Source of the DNA: RBG-16-64-13 sp963718375
Lineage (GTDB): Bacteria; Actinomycetota; Thermoleophilia; RBG-16-64-13
Reading direction: 5' to 3'
NCBI GenBank assembly: GCA_963718375.1
Contig: CAVQZD010000008.1
Coordinates: 18,219 to 82,218 of the forward strand
Length of the DNA stretch: 64,000 nt
Part shown: piece after piece, positions 43,401 through 52,182 of the stretch
How the letters are laid out: each line of letters begins with the position of its first letter
How positions within the stretch are numbered: the stretch's first letter is position 1
Notes under the pieces: generated by a model
What the model was told of the DNA's origin: nothing
What the model saw: the letters and a program-made list of their open reading frames with translations, nothing else
Databases searched by the model: none
Position numbers and translations under genes: made by a program

Positions 43401-46400
43401 CTTGGCCTCACCCGGCCGGACTACGGCAAAGCCGCCGTGAGCATAGACGGGGGAGAGCCCCAGGAGATAGACCTCTACAGCTCGAGCGTGCGCTACCAGC
43501 AACTCCTCTATAGCACAGGCACCTTGAGCGACGGCACCCACACCCTGCGCCTGAGCTGGACCGGGACCAAGAACCCGGCCTCGAGCGGCACCCGCATCTC
43601 CCTTGACGCCTTAGATGTGGTGGGGAAGCCGGCTATCGATATCGCCCAGGCGAGCATAGAGCCCATCGGCGACCTCGAGTACAACGGCTCAGCGATGACA
43701 CCAGAGCCTTTCGTGACCTACGGTGGTGCCCCCTTGGTTGTGGGGGTCGACTACAGCGTCAGTTACGCGGACAACTCGGGTGTAGGCGTAGCTACGGTGA
43801 CCGTGACGGGCATGGGTACGTATTCAGGCACCAAATCGGCCACGTTCAACATCTTGCCAGCGCCTGCAGTGCGCATCGAGGTCTCACCGGGTCTGATACT
43901 GGGACGCTACGCGACCCACCGGTTCACCGCCGTGGGATACACGTCATACGGAGAGCCCGTTGAAGTGCAGCCTGTCTGGTCTGTGGAGGGCGAGCCCGTC
44001 GTGGGCAACATAGACCAAGAAGGTCTGTTCACTGCGACCAGAGGCGGCATCGGCCAGGTGAGGGCTACCGTCGGAGGTCTGATCGGCGAGAGCAATGTGT
44101 CTGTCGTCACCTACGTCACCGGCGTCGGCACAGATACCACCTGGGATGCGGAGGGGAGTCCCTACGTCATCGGCTACAGCTTGAGCGTCCCGGCGGGCGT
44201 GACGCTCACGCTCGATGCTGGCACGGTCGTGAAGTCTGAATTACAGGGGAGCCTCTTGGTCTCCGGTTCTCTTCTCACCAACGGCACCGCCGCAGAGCCG
44301 GTGGTCTTCACCTCCACCCTGGACGACTCGGTGGGAGGCGACACCAACAACGACGGATCGGCGAGCTCGCCTATCCGTGGCTATTGGGCAGGTATCTGCC
44401 TGCAGGCCGGGAGTGCGGCCTCTCTCACGCACACCGAGGTCCTGTGGGGTGGTGGACGGAACGGCGGGTGGCCGAACATCTTGTTACCGGCGCTTCAGAT
44501 AGCCGACTCATCGCCTACGCTCGATCACGTGACCATTGCTCAGAGCGCCTCTAACGGCATCGAGATCACTGGTGACTCCTCGCCGGTCATCGAGGGCTCG
44601 ACCATCAGGGATTGCTCAAACACTGGGATCTATGTGGATGCCTCGTCTACCGCTACACCTCTTATCGCGGACTCGACGATCAGCCACAACGCTGGTAGCG
44701 GCTACGGCTCTGGCCTCCTCCTGGTAAACGGAACGAGCACGGTCACCAGATGTTTGGTCAAGGACAACGCCAGCATCGGGCTCTCTAAGTCTGGCTCCGG
44801 CGTTTGCACCATCACCGACAACAGCTTCGTGGGAAACACCTCGTATGCCATGATGTTCGGCGGTGTCCAGCCCATCCTCGCGAACAACACCGGTTCCGGC
44901 AATGGCACGAACGGCATGCGCATCAGCAACCTCGACTCCTCATGGGAGCTCTCGCCTCAGCCGCTTCCCTACGTCATCGGCTACAGCTTGAGCGTCCCGG
45001 CGGGCGTGACGCTCACGCTCGATGCTGGCACGGTCGTGAAGTCTGAATTACAGGGGAGCCTCTTGGTCTCCGGTTCTCTTCTCACCAACGGCACCGCCGC
45101 AGAGCCGGTGGTCTTCACCTCCACCCTGGACGACTCGGTGGGAGGCGACACCAACAACGACGGATCGGCGAGCTCGCCTATCCGTGGCTATTGGGCAGGT
45201 ATCTGCCTGCAGGCCGGGAGTGCGGCCTCTCTCACGCACACCGAGGTCCTGTGGGGTGGTGGACGGAACGGCGGGTGGCCGAACATCTTGTTACCGGCGC
45301 TTCAGATAGCCGACTCATCGCCTACGCTCGATCACGTGACCATTGCTCAGAGCGCCTCTAACGGCATCGAGATCACTGGTGACTCCTCGCCGGTCATCGA
45401 GGGCTCGACCATCAGGGATTGCTCAAACACTGGGATCTATGTGGATGCCTCGTCTACCGCTACACCTCTTATCGCGGACTCGACGATCAGCCACAACGCT
45501 GGTAGCGGCTACGGCTCTGGCCTCCTCCTGGTAAACGGAACGAGCACGGTCACCAGATGTTTGGTCAAGGACAACGCCAGCATCGGGCTCTCTAAGTCTG
45601 GCTCCGGCGTTTGCACCATCACCGACAACAGCTTCGTGGGAAACACCTCGTATGCCATGATGTTCGGCGGTGTCCAGCCCATCCTCGCGAACAACACCGG
45701 TTCCGGCAATGGCACGAACGGCATGCGCATCAGCAACCTCGACTCCTCATGGGAGCTCTCGCCTCAGCCGCTTCCCTACGTCATCGGCTACAGCTTGAGC
45801 GTCCCGGCGGGCGTGACGCTCACGCTCGATGCTGGCACGGTCGTGAAGTCTGAATTACAGGGGAGCCTCTTGGTCTCCGGTTCTCTTCTCACCAACGGCA
45901 CCGCCGCAGAGCCGGTGGTCTTCACCTCCACCCTGGACGACTCGGTGGGAGGCGACACCAACAACGACGGATCGGCGAGCTCGCCTATCCGTGGCTATTG
46001 GGCAGGTATCTGCCTGCAGGCCGGGAGTGCGGCCTCTCTCACGCACACCGAGGTCCTGTGGGGTGGTGGACGGAACGGCGGGTGGCCGAACATCTTGTTA
46101 CCGGCGCTTCAGATAGCCGACTCATCGCCTACGCTCGATCACGTGACCATTGCTCAGAGCGCCTCTAACGGCATCGAGATCACTGGTGACTCCTCGCCGG
46201 TCATCGAGGGCTCGACCATCAGGGATTGCTCAAACACTGGGATCTATGTGGATGCCTCGTCTACCGCTACACCTCTTATCGCGGACTCGACGATCAGCCA
46301 CAACGCTGGTAGCGGCTACGGCTCTGGCCTCCTCCTGGTAAACGGAACGAGCACGGTCACCAGATGTTTGGTCAAGGACAACGCCAGCATCGGGCTCTCT

Positions 46401-49400
46401 AAGTCTGGCTCCGGCGTTTGCACCATCACCGACAACAGCTTCGTGGGAAACACCTCGTATGCCATGATGTTCGGCGGTGTCCAGCCCATCCTCGCGAACA
46501 ACACCGGTTCCGGCAATGGCACGAACGGCATGCGCATCAGCAACCTCGACTCCTCATGGGAGCTCTCGCCTCAGCCGCTTCCCTACGTCATCGGCTACAG
46601 CTTGAGCGTCCCGGCGGGCGTGACGCTCACGCTCGATGCTGGCACGGTCGTGAAGTCTGAATTACAGGGGAGCCTCTTGGTCTCCGGTTCTCTTCTCACC
46701 AACGGCACCGCCGCAGAGCCGGTGGTCTTCACCTCCACCCTGGACGACTCGGTGGGAGGCGACACCAACAACGACGGATCGGCGAGCTCGCCTATCCGTG
46801 GCTATTGGGCAGGTATCTGCCTGCAGGCCGGGAGTGCGGCCTCTCTCACGCACACCGAGGTCCTGTGGGGTGGTGGACGGAACGGCGGGTGGCCGAACAT
46901 CTTGTTACCGGCGCTTCAGATAGCCGACTCATCGCCTACGCTCGATCACGTGACCATTGCTCAGAGCGCCTCTAACGGCATCGAGATCACTGGTGACTCC
47001 TCGCCGGTCATCGAGGGCTCGACCATCAGGGATTGCTCAAACACTGGGATCTATGTGGATGCCTCGTCTACCGCTACACCTCTTATCGCGGACTCGACGA
47101 TCAGCCACAACGCTGGTAGCGGCTACGGCTCTGGCCTCCTCCTGGTAAACGGAACGAGCACGGTCACCAGATGTTTGGTCAAGGACAACGCCAGCATCGG
47201 GCTCTCTAAGTCTGGCTCCGGCGTTTGCACCATCACCGACAACAGCTTCGTGGGAAACACCTCGTATGCCATGATGTTCGGCGGTGTCCAGCCCATCCTC
47301 GCGAACAACACCGGTTCCGGCAATGGCACGAACGGCATGCGCATCAGCAACCTCGACTCCTCATGGGAGCTCTCGCCTCAGCCGCTTCCCTACGTCATCG
47401 GCTACAGCTTGAGCGTCCCGGCGGGCGTGACGCTCACGCTCGATGCTGGCACGGTCGTGAAGTCTGAATTACAGGGGAGCCTCTTGGTCTCCGGTTCTCT
47501 TCTCACCAACGGCACCGCCGCAGAGCCGGTGGTCTTCACCTCCACCCTGGACGACTCGGTGGGAGGCGACACCAACAACGACGGATTGGCGAGCTCGCCT
47601 ATCCGTGGCTATTGGGCAGGTATCTGCCTGCAGGCCGGGAGTGCGGCCTCTCTCACGCACACCGAGGTCCTGTGGGGTGGTGGACGGAACGGCGGGTGGC
47701 CGAACATCTTGTTACCGGCGCTTCAGATAGCCGACTCATCGCCTACGCTCGATCACGTGACCATTGCTCAGAGCGCCTCTAACGGCATCGAGATCACTGG
47801 TGACTCCTCGCCCGTGATCCGGAATTCGATTGTACGGGACTGCTTGGCCACTGGCATCAGCGTGGCGGGCAGCTCCACGCTGGTTATCAACGACTCCACC
47901 ATCATGGGCAACGGCAACGGCCAGTACTACAACCACGGCCTGTACCTTGCCGACGGGGCGAGCACGGTCACCGGCAACAGCTTCATAGACAATTCTGGCT
48001 ATGACGTGGTCTTTGGAGGCGCGGGTCAGTTCTACGCCCCCAACAACTGGTGGGGCCAGAGCTCGGGGCCTCTGCCCGGGCAGATCAACACCCAAACCTA
48101 CACCGACTCCCAAGGGGTGCAGCGCACGCGCCCGGCCGTGAACGCCACACCCTGGAGGGGTTACGCTCCCTACATGGCGACCGTGGGTGGGGCGGGAGAC
48201 GCTTTCGCGGGAGTGCCTTCCTCTCAGAACCAGACCTCGAGTGCGGTGGCTGAGCCGGTTAATGTTGCCACCGGCAACTTCTACCTTCAGGAGACAGACC
48301 ACTCCATCGCGGGCTACGGTCCGGCTCTGGTGTTCACCCGCACCTACAACGCCCTTAACCCAGAAGAAGGGGCGCTGGGCTGGGGCTGGCGTCACTCCTT
48401 GGAGGCCACGTTGAAGGAGGATACCGAGCTTCGCCAGGTGAGCGTCACCTACCCCGATGGTCATGGGGCCCTTTACTCCATCGAAACGGACGGTAGCTAT
48501 ACCCCGGCAGCCGGCAACTTCGCCCAGCTGGCCAAGGACATCTCGGGCTACGTCCTGACCGAGAAGGATCAGACCGTCTACACATTCGACCTTGACGGAA
48601 GGCTGCTGAGCATAGCCGATCGTCTTGGTAACACCCACACCCTCTCCTACAACGGAGGTGGCCGGCTTACGAGCGTCACCGATGCCGCTGGCAGCACTCT
48701 GGACCTGGCCTACGACTCCGAAGGCCGGCTCACCTCGGTGACCGACCCCCTGGGTCGCGAGACTACCTACGCCCACGATGGCGAAGGCCACCTCACCGAG
48801 GCTATCGATCGCTCTGGGGCCGCCACTACCTACGCCTACGACGACAACCATCGCATGCTCACGGCCACCGATCCCCTTGACCGGGTGTTCGTCAAGAACG
48901 AGTACGACGCGCAAGGCAGAGTGGTGAAGCAGTGGGACGCAGCTGACTCGGTCTCCACGTTCGCATATCTGGACAAGAGCGTCTCCACCGGGCTTCGCGA
49001 GACCGTGTTCACTGACGCCGGAGGCCATGTCACCAGGTACGCCTACGATGATAGCTACCGGGAGGTGAGCCAGACCGACGCCCTAGGGCAGATCGCACGC
49101 TTCACCTACGATGCGGACAACAACCGCACCGCCATCACCGACAAGCGTGGCAATACGACCGCATTCACCTATGACGCACGAGGTAACGAGCTCACGCGCA
49201 CCGACGCGCTTGGTGGCGTAACCACCAGTACCTACTCTGGGGCCAACGACCTGCTCACCGCCACCGATGCCCGGGGCTACACCACCACCCACTCTTACGA
49301 CGCGGCGGGGAACCTGACGCAAGTGGCCGACGCGACCGGCGCCGCATCTACCTCCACCTACGACAGCCACGGCCTGCCGCTCACGCTGACCGATGCGCTC

Positions 49401-52064
49401 GACCACACGACCAGCTACACCTATGACGCCCGTGGCAACCTGTTGCGCGCCACCAAGCCCGACACTACGCATAGCGACGCCACCTATGACCTCGCCGGTC
49501 GATCGCTGAGCGCGACTGATGAGTTGGGCAACACCACTGTCTTCACCTATGACCCCGAAGACCGGGTGCTCACCGTCACCGATCCCCTGGGTGGGGTGGT
49601 GGGCAGCGTCTACGATGTCGCCGGTCAGTTGACAACAAAGACGGACCGCACGGGTCGTACGACCAACTACAGCTACGACCCCAACGGGCGCCTGTTGACC
49701 CAGACCGATCCCGGTGGCGGGGTGACCGCCTACGAGCGTGATGCCGACGGTAATGTCACCAAGGTCACCGACGCCACCGGTCGCCTCACCCTCAGCCGCT
49801 GTGACGCTCTTGACAGGGTCTTGGAGACAGAAGATGGCCTAGGGAGCGTGACCTCTACCATCTATGACCCCAACGGCAACGTCATCCGGGTCACCGACGC
49901 CGCGGGGGGCGTGACCAACATGGTCTACGATACGCTCAACCGCCTGACCCGGGTCACCGACGCGTTGGGCGGTGTCCAATCGTACGCCTACGACGCCAAC
50001 GGCAACCGCACCAGCGTGACCGACCCCAAGGGGGCTACCGTCACCACGGTCTATGACGAACTCAACCGCGCGGCCTCGGTGACCGACCGCAGTGGCTTAG
50101 CTGCCACTTCCACCTACGATGCAGTCGGCAGGCTCACCAAGTCGGTCGATAGAAAAGGCCAGGAGACTACCTACGCCTATGACGACCGCAACCGGCTGCT
50201 CAGCCAGACCGACGCCGACGGCACCACGAGCTACGTCTACGACTCCGCTGGGCGGCGGACCGAGGCCACCGATGCCGCGGGCACCATCGTCACCTCCTAC
50301 GATGACCTAGGGCGCGTGACGGAACGCACCGATCCGAACGGGAGCACTGTCTCCTACACTTATGATGCTGAAGGCCGCCGCATCTCTGTCGTCTACCCCG
50401 ATGCGAAGGCCACCACGAGCGACTATGACTCGGCCGGCCGCTTGGCCACTCTGACCGACTGGTCGAGCGCCGAGACCGTGTACGCCTATGATTCTGCCGG
50501 GCGACTCACTGAGACCACGTACCCGAGCGGGTTGACTGAGACCCGCTCCTACGATGCCGCGGGGCGTCTGGGTGAGATCAAGACGACCACGGGGTCGACG
50601 GTCGTCGAGGACTTTGGCTATGCCTACGACTCCCGGGGCAACCGCACGAGCGAGACCAGCAACGCTGGTACCACCAGCTACACCTATGACGCACTTTCGC
50701 GACTGGGGTCGGTCACCTATCCGGACGCAAGCGCGGAGTCCTACACCTACGATGCTTGCGGCAATCGGCTGAGCAAGAGCGACGGTGCCGCTTCGACCAG
50801 CTACGCCTACGACACCGCCGGTCGACTCACTAGTCTCACTGATGAAGAGGGCGCGACCACCTTCAGCTACGATGCTAACGGCAACACCCTCACAGAAGCG
50901 GCACCCGCGGGGACCATCACCTTCACCTACGACGCCAAGAATCGCACGGTGGAGATCGGCGACGGCACGCACGAGCAGACCATGGTCTACGACGCCGACT
51001 GGGTGCGCACCCAGAAGAGCTTGGACGGCGTGACCACCACCTATGTGCAAGACGCGCTGGCCTCCAATGAGCAAGTCCTGCAGGAGACAAGTGGTGCTTC
51101 AACTACCTCCTACGTGCTTGGATTGAATCGTCTGGCCAGCGAGGACTCGGCAGGCCGCACCTACCTGCATGCAGACGCTCTGGGCTCTGTGCGCCTTGCG
51201 ACCGATGAGACCGGGACTGAGTCTGGTACTACCACCTACGGGGCCTGGGGTGGAGTGAGGACCTCCTCTGGTAGTCAGAGCAACTTCGGCTTCAGCGGGG
51301 AAGAGGCGGACCCCTTCGGGCTGACCTACTTGCGCGCCCGCTACTACGACCCCAGCATGGGGCGGTTCTTACAGGAAGACCCCGTACCGGGACTCATCTC
51401 TGACACGCAAGGCATGGCCGCCTATGTGTACTGCTGGGACAACCCAGTCACGCTGACCGATCCAAGCGGCAGGATGCCGAGATGGGTCCAGGACCAGCTG
51501 ACAGCGCGGGGACTCACAAAACTCGCCATGAAGGGGACGGGTGTGGTGCTCAAGAACTCTGCCGATTTCTGGGCCGCGCAGGCAGAATCCGCCTACACAT
51601 TGTCTCTGTACTACCCGGGGTCCATGGGTGAGAAAGCCACCAGTCTATATGTTCGCAACAGCGCTCGCTCGGTAAGTCTGAGGAGCGCCGCCGACGTGCT
51701 GGGCTGGGTTGGTGTGGGGTTGACCGCTCAGGGTGAATGGGAGAAGACCGAGGGTCAACCAGGAGCGTATCAGATGTATCGCACGGCGGCTGTTGGAGGG
51801 GTGTCGGGCCTAGGCACGGTAGTTGGCGGGCCAGTCGGCTTCGTAGTTGGCCTGTTCGCCACGGACGCGGTCAATGGTTTGGAGAGCATGGCGCAAATGG
51901 CGAGTGGCACGCCAGCCACCGAGACCACTGCGGCCAAGAGTGAGACTCTGGGTAGTTCGATAGGCGACGGGATAGCCGACTTCATCTACGGCGGAGGGAA
52001 CGGCTTTCTCTATCGCACTGGGGTCAACATAGGTATATGGCCCGACAACAAGTCTGGTCGGTAG
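40422..52064 (+). CDS. Giant secreted Rhs-repeat protein with variable C-terminal tip
   Basis: The protein has 3880 residues. In order: a signal peptide (LITMSVLSLLLAVGISTAAT); eight 41-residue TolB-like propeller units (about 69-396); two IPT/TIG domains (about 382-557); four copies of the 128-residue module also found in the upstream giant protein (about 557-1070); and two Ig-like domains (about 1071-1233). Then come five tandem 269-residue right-handed beta-helix blocks (about 1247-2590, the fifth partial and divergent), a long YD/Rhs repeat region (about 2607-3640), and the core end RARYYDPSMGRFLQEDP plus DPSGR (3680-3684). A 196-residue tip with a Gly-rich hydrophobic stretch follows. 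Sec-secreted Rhs proteins of this kind (WapA-like) deliver C-terminal toxins, but I recognise no toxin motif and no immunity gene follows. The start ATG follows GGAG/GGGGG and matches the 5' end of the upstream gene. Confidence 0.92.
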   Translation: MRPMRLRRSSTEPNEPDRKYRGLCRRPLITMSVLSLLLAVGISTAATATEVWHNTQLTDNATHDSSPQVSGDRVVWSGNDGSDEEIFTWTPTGGTQQLTDNSFADDAVGVSGDRVVWSGSDASDEEIFTWTPTGGTQQLTDNSFADDAVGVSGDRVVWIGYDGSDQEIFTWTPTGGAQQLTDNAYVDNFPQVSGDRVVWSGSDGSDEEIFTWTQTGGTQQLTDNSFADDAVGVSGDRVVWSGSDGSDEEIFTWTPTGGTQQLTDNSFADDAVGVSGDRVVWSGSDGSDEEIFTWTPTGGTQQLTDNSFADDAVGVSGDRVVWIGYDGNEEVFTWKVSDTAPTQLSDNSYQDFDPQVSGDRVVWFGYDDGTDEEVFTAVPVEIAAPTITGLDPSQGPAAGGNTITITGTDLAGATSVSFGGTDATGFTVDSDTQITATVPAHAAGLVTVAVTTPGGTSSQTDNYTYVAPTLPAITGLDPSQGPTTGGTSVTITGTDFTGATSVTFGGEEATSFQVDYDTQITATSPAHAAGVADVRVTTPLGGSDTSGATDDFTYHYQRLEETPSTSLHYLGPWSSLINASSSGGGYRLLASPGYAELVFEGAYLALISTTRPDYGIAEVSLDGGPAVPVDLYSRATLYQQKVWDSGVLTPGTHTLRISWTGDRNPSATNNRIALDAFDLDGSLTAGRIEEASTESLHFTGGWGTLPKTSYSAGAVRYLNGPGHAELVFTGTYVGWIAPTNYTYGIAEVSLDGGAPVQVDLYSASTRYQQLVWSSGTLAYGTHTLRVSWTGDRHASSANTYVVVDAFDIQGSLNAQRLSQGPDPGVGYRGAWLNTMNVSTSGGSYQLLSSAGEAEIAFAGTYLALITTTRPDYGTAEVSVDGGTPQEADLYSAATRYQQLVWSTGPLTDGLHTVRITWTGDKNPAATGAKIAIDAFDIVGGSSATRIQEGPGPGLTYSGSWYQAINTSASGGTYRHLNASGQADITFEGTYLALLGLTRPDYGKAAVSIDGGEPQEIDLYSSSVRYQQLLYSTGTLSDGTHTLRLSWTGTKNPASSGTRISLDALDVVGKPAIDIAQASIEPIGDLEYNGSAMTPEPFVTYGGAPLVVGVDYSVSYADNSGVGVATVTVTGMGTYSGTKSATFNILPAPAVRIEVSPGLILGRYATHRFTAVGYTSYGEPVEVQPVWSVEGEPVVGNIDQEGLFTATRGGIGQVRATVGGLIGESNVSVVTYVTGVGTDTTWDAEGSPYVIGYSLSVPAGVTLTLDAGTVVKSELQGSLLVSGSLLTNGTAAEPVVFTSTLDDSVGGDTNNDGSASSPIRGYWAGICLQAGSAASLTHTEVLWGGGRNGGWPNILLPALQIADSSPTLDHVTIAQSASNGIEITGDSSPVIEGSTIRDCSNTGIYVDASSTATPLIADSTISHNAGSGYGSGLLLVNGTSTVTRCLVKDNASIGLSKSGSGVCTITDNSFVGNTSYAMMFGGVQPILANNTGSGNGTNGMRISNLDSSWELSPQPLPYVIGYSLSVPAGVTLTLDAGTVVKSELQGSLLVSGSLLTNGTAAEPVVFTSTLDDSVGGDTNNDGSASSPIRGYWAGICLQAGSAASLTHTEVLWGGGRNGGWPNILLPALQIADSSPTLDHVTIAQSASNGIEITGDSSPVIEGSTIRDCSNTGIYVDASSTATPLIADSTISHNAGSGYGSGLLLVNGTSTVTRCLVKDNASIGLSKSGSGVCTITDNSFVGNTSYAMMFGGVQPILANNTGSGNGTNGMRISNLDSSWELSPQPLPYVIGYSLSVPAGVTLTLDAGTVVKSELQGSLLVSGSLLTNGTAAEPVVFTSTLDDSVGGDTNNDGSASSPIRGYWAGICLQAGSAASLTHTEVLWGGGRNGGWPNILLPALQIADSSPTLDHVTIAQSASNGIEITGDSSPVIEGSTIRDCSNTGIYVDASSTATPLIADSTISHNAGSGYGSGLLLVNGTSTVTRCLVKDNASIGLSKSGSGVCTITDNSFVGNTSYAMMFGGVQPILANNTGSGNGTNGMRISNLDSSWELSPQPLPYVIGYSLSVPAGVTLTLDAGTVVKSELQGSLLVSGSLLTNGTAAEPVVFTSTLDDSVGGDTNNDGSASSPIRGYWAGICLQAGSAASLTHTEVLWGGGRNGGWPNILLPALQIADSSPTLDHVTIAQSASNGIEITGDSSPVIEGSTIRDCSNTGIYVDASSTATPLIADSTISHNAGSGYGSGLLLVNGTSTVTRCLVKDNASIGLSKSGSGVCTITDNSFVGNTSYAMMFGGVQPILANNTGSGNGTNGMRISNLDSSWELSPQPLPYVIGYSLSVPAGVTLTLDAGTVVKSELQGSLLVSGSLLTNGTAAEPVVFTSTLDDSVGGDTNNDGLASSPIRGYWAGICLQAGSAASLTHTEVLWGGGRNGGWPNILLPALQIADSSPTLDHVTIAQSASNGIEITGDSSPVIRNSIVRDCLATGISVAGSSTLVINDSTIMGNGNGQYYNHGLYLADGASTVTGNSFIDNSGYDVVFGGAGQFYAPNNWWGQSSGPLPGQINTQTYTDSQGVQRTRPAVNATPWRGYAPYMATVGGAGDAFAGVPSSQNQTSSAVAEPVNVATGNFYLQETDHSIAGYGPALVFTRTYNALNPEEGALGWGWRHSLEATLKEDTELRQVSVTYPDGHGALYSIETDGSYTPAAGNFAQLAKDISGYVLTEKDQTVYTFDLDGRLLSIADRLGNTHTLSYNGGGRLTSVTDAAGSTLDLAYDSEGRLTSVTDPLGRETTYAHDGEGHLTEAIDRSGAATTYAYDDNHRMLTATDPLDRVFVKNEYDAQGRVVKQWDAADSVSTFAYLDKSVSTGLRETVFTDAGGHVTRYAYDDSYREVSQTDALGQIARFTYDADNNRTAITDKRGNTTAFTYDARGNELTRTDALGGVTTSTYSGANDLLTATDARGYTTTHSYDAAGNLTQVADATGAASTSTYDSHGLPLTLTDALDHTTSYTYDARGNLLRATKPDTTHSDATYDLAGRSLSATDELGNTTVFTYDPEDRVLTVTDPLGGVVGSVYDVAGQLTTKTDRTGRTTNYSYDPNGRLLTQTDPGGGVTAYERDADGNVTKVTDATGRLTLSRCDALDRVLETEDGLGSVTSTIYDPNGNVIRVTDAAGGVTNMVYDTLNRLTRVTDALGGVQSYAYDANGNRTSVTDPKGATVTTVYDELNRAASVTDRSGLAATSTYDAVGRLTKSVDRKGQETTYAYDDRNRLLSQTDADGTTSYVYDSAGRRTEATDAAGTIVTSYDDLGRVTERTDPNGSTVSYTYDAEGRRISVVYPDAKATTSDYDSAGRLATLTDWSSAETVYAYDSAGRLTETTYPSGLTETRSYDAAGRLGEIKTTTGSTVVEDFGYAYDSRGNRTSETSNAGTTSYTYDALSRLGSVTYPDASAESYTYDACGNRLSKSDGAASTSYAYDTAGRLTSLTDEEGATTFSYDANGNTLTEAAPAGTITFTYDAKNRTVEIGDGTHEQTMVYDADWVRTQKSLDGVTTTYVQDALASNEQVLQETSGASTTSYVLGLNRLASEDSAGRTYLHADALGSVRLATDETGTESGTTTYGAWGGVRTSSGSQSNFGFSGEEADPFGLTYLRARYYDPSMGRFLQEDPVPGLISDTQGMAAYVYCWDNPVTLTDPSGRMPRWVQDQLTARGLTKLAMKGTGVVLKNSADFWAAQAESAYTLSLYYPGSMGEKATSLYVRNSARSVSLRSAADVLGWVGVGLTAQGEWEKTEGQPGAYQMYRTAAVGGVSGLGTVVGGPVGFVVGLFATDAVNGLESMAQMASGTPATETTAAKSETLGSSIGDGIADFIYGGGNGFLYRTGVNIGIWPDNKSGR
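40626..41609 (+). repeat. Eight-unit 123-bp tandem repeat (propeller blades)
   Basis: The block beginning GTCTCCGGCGACCGGGTGG recurs at an exact 123-bp period from 40626 to 41487 (eight starts), encoding 41-residue units with VSGDRVVWSG, DEEIFTW and GGTQQLTDNS. Units 5 to 7 are nearly identical in DNA, including synonymous sites. Units 1, 4 and 8 differ more. Confidence 0.9.
44160..47812 (+). repeat. 807-bp in-frame tandem repeat, four full copies and a partial fifth
   Basis: Copies start at 44160, 44967, 45774, 46581 and 47388, exactly 807 bp (269 codons) apart. Reading them side by side I see no difference among the four full copies. The partial fifth (425 bp) has one change, C to T at 47587 (Ser to Leu), and sequence diverges after 47812. 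Each unit encodes a parallel beta-helix segment. Such uniformity, including third codon positions, implies very recent amplification or ongoing homogenisation. Confidence 0.95.
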
Positions 52065-52075
52065 ACCGTCCGGCA

Positions 52076-52120
52076 ACCCGCATCTCGGTGGATGCGCTGG
52101 ATGTGGTGGGGAGCTTCTAG
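52076..52120 (+). pseudogene. Orphan copy of the 3' end of the giant repeat-protein gene
   Basis: These 45 bases encode TRISVDALDVVGSF and a stop, and match the last 15 codons of the 2088-aa gene (40051-40095) with two synonymous differences. They lie 11 bases after the Rhs stop and have no start. The match continues through the 3' element. This looks like the remnant of a gene whose upstream part was replaced by the Rhs 3' end. Confidence 0.8.
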
Positions 52121-52151
52121 ACAGCACCCAGGACAGAGAGAGAACCAGACA

Positions 52152-52178
52152 CAGGGGCGCCCACTAAGGGCGCCCCTG
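52152..52178 (+). repeat. Shared 3' stem-loop element, copy 2
   Basis: CAGGGGCGCCC-ACTAA-GGGCGCCCCTG forms a perfect 11-bp stem. Compared with copies 1 and 3 the loop differs, and the G-U pair of the stem is a G-C pair here, so pairing is kept. The following CTGCGTGA matches the other copies up to about 52188, where the orphan Rhs sequence begins. Confidence 0.8.
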
Positions 52179-52182
52179 CTGC

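Noticed and set aside
44241..47660. Repeated short minus- and plus-strand open frames within the 807-bp blocks
   Set aside because: They recur identically only because the block is repeated, have no ribosome-binding sites and lie in other frames of the Rhs gene.
44160..47812. CRISPR array or satellite DNA
   Set aside because: The 807-bp units are open in frame, encode beta-helix sequence and have no spacers. They are part of one coding sequence.
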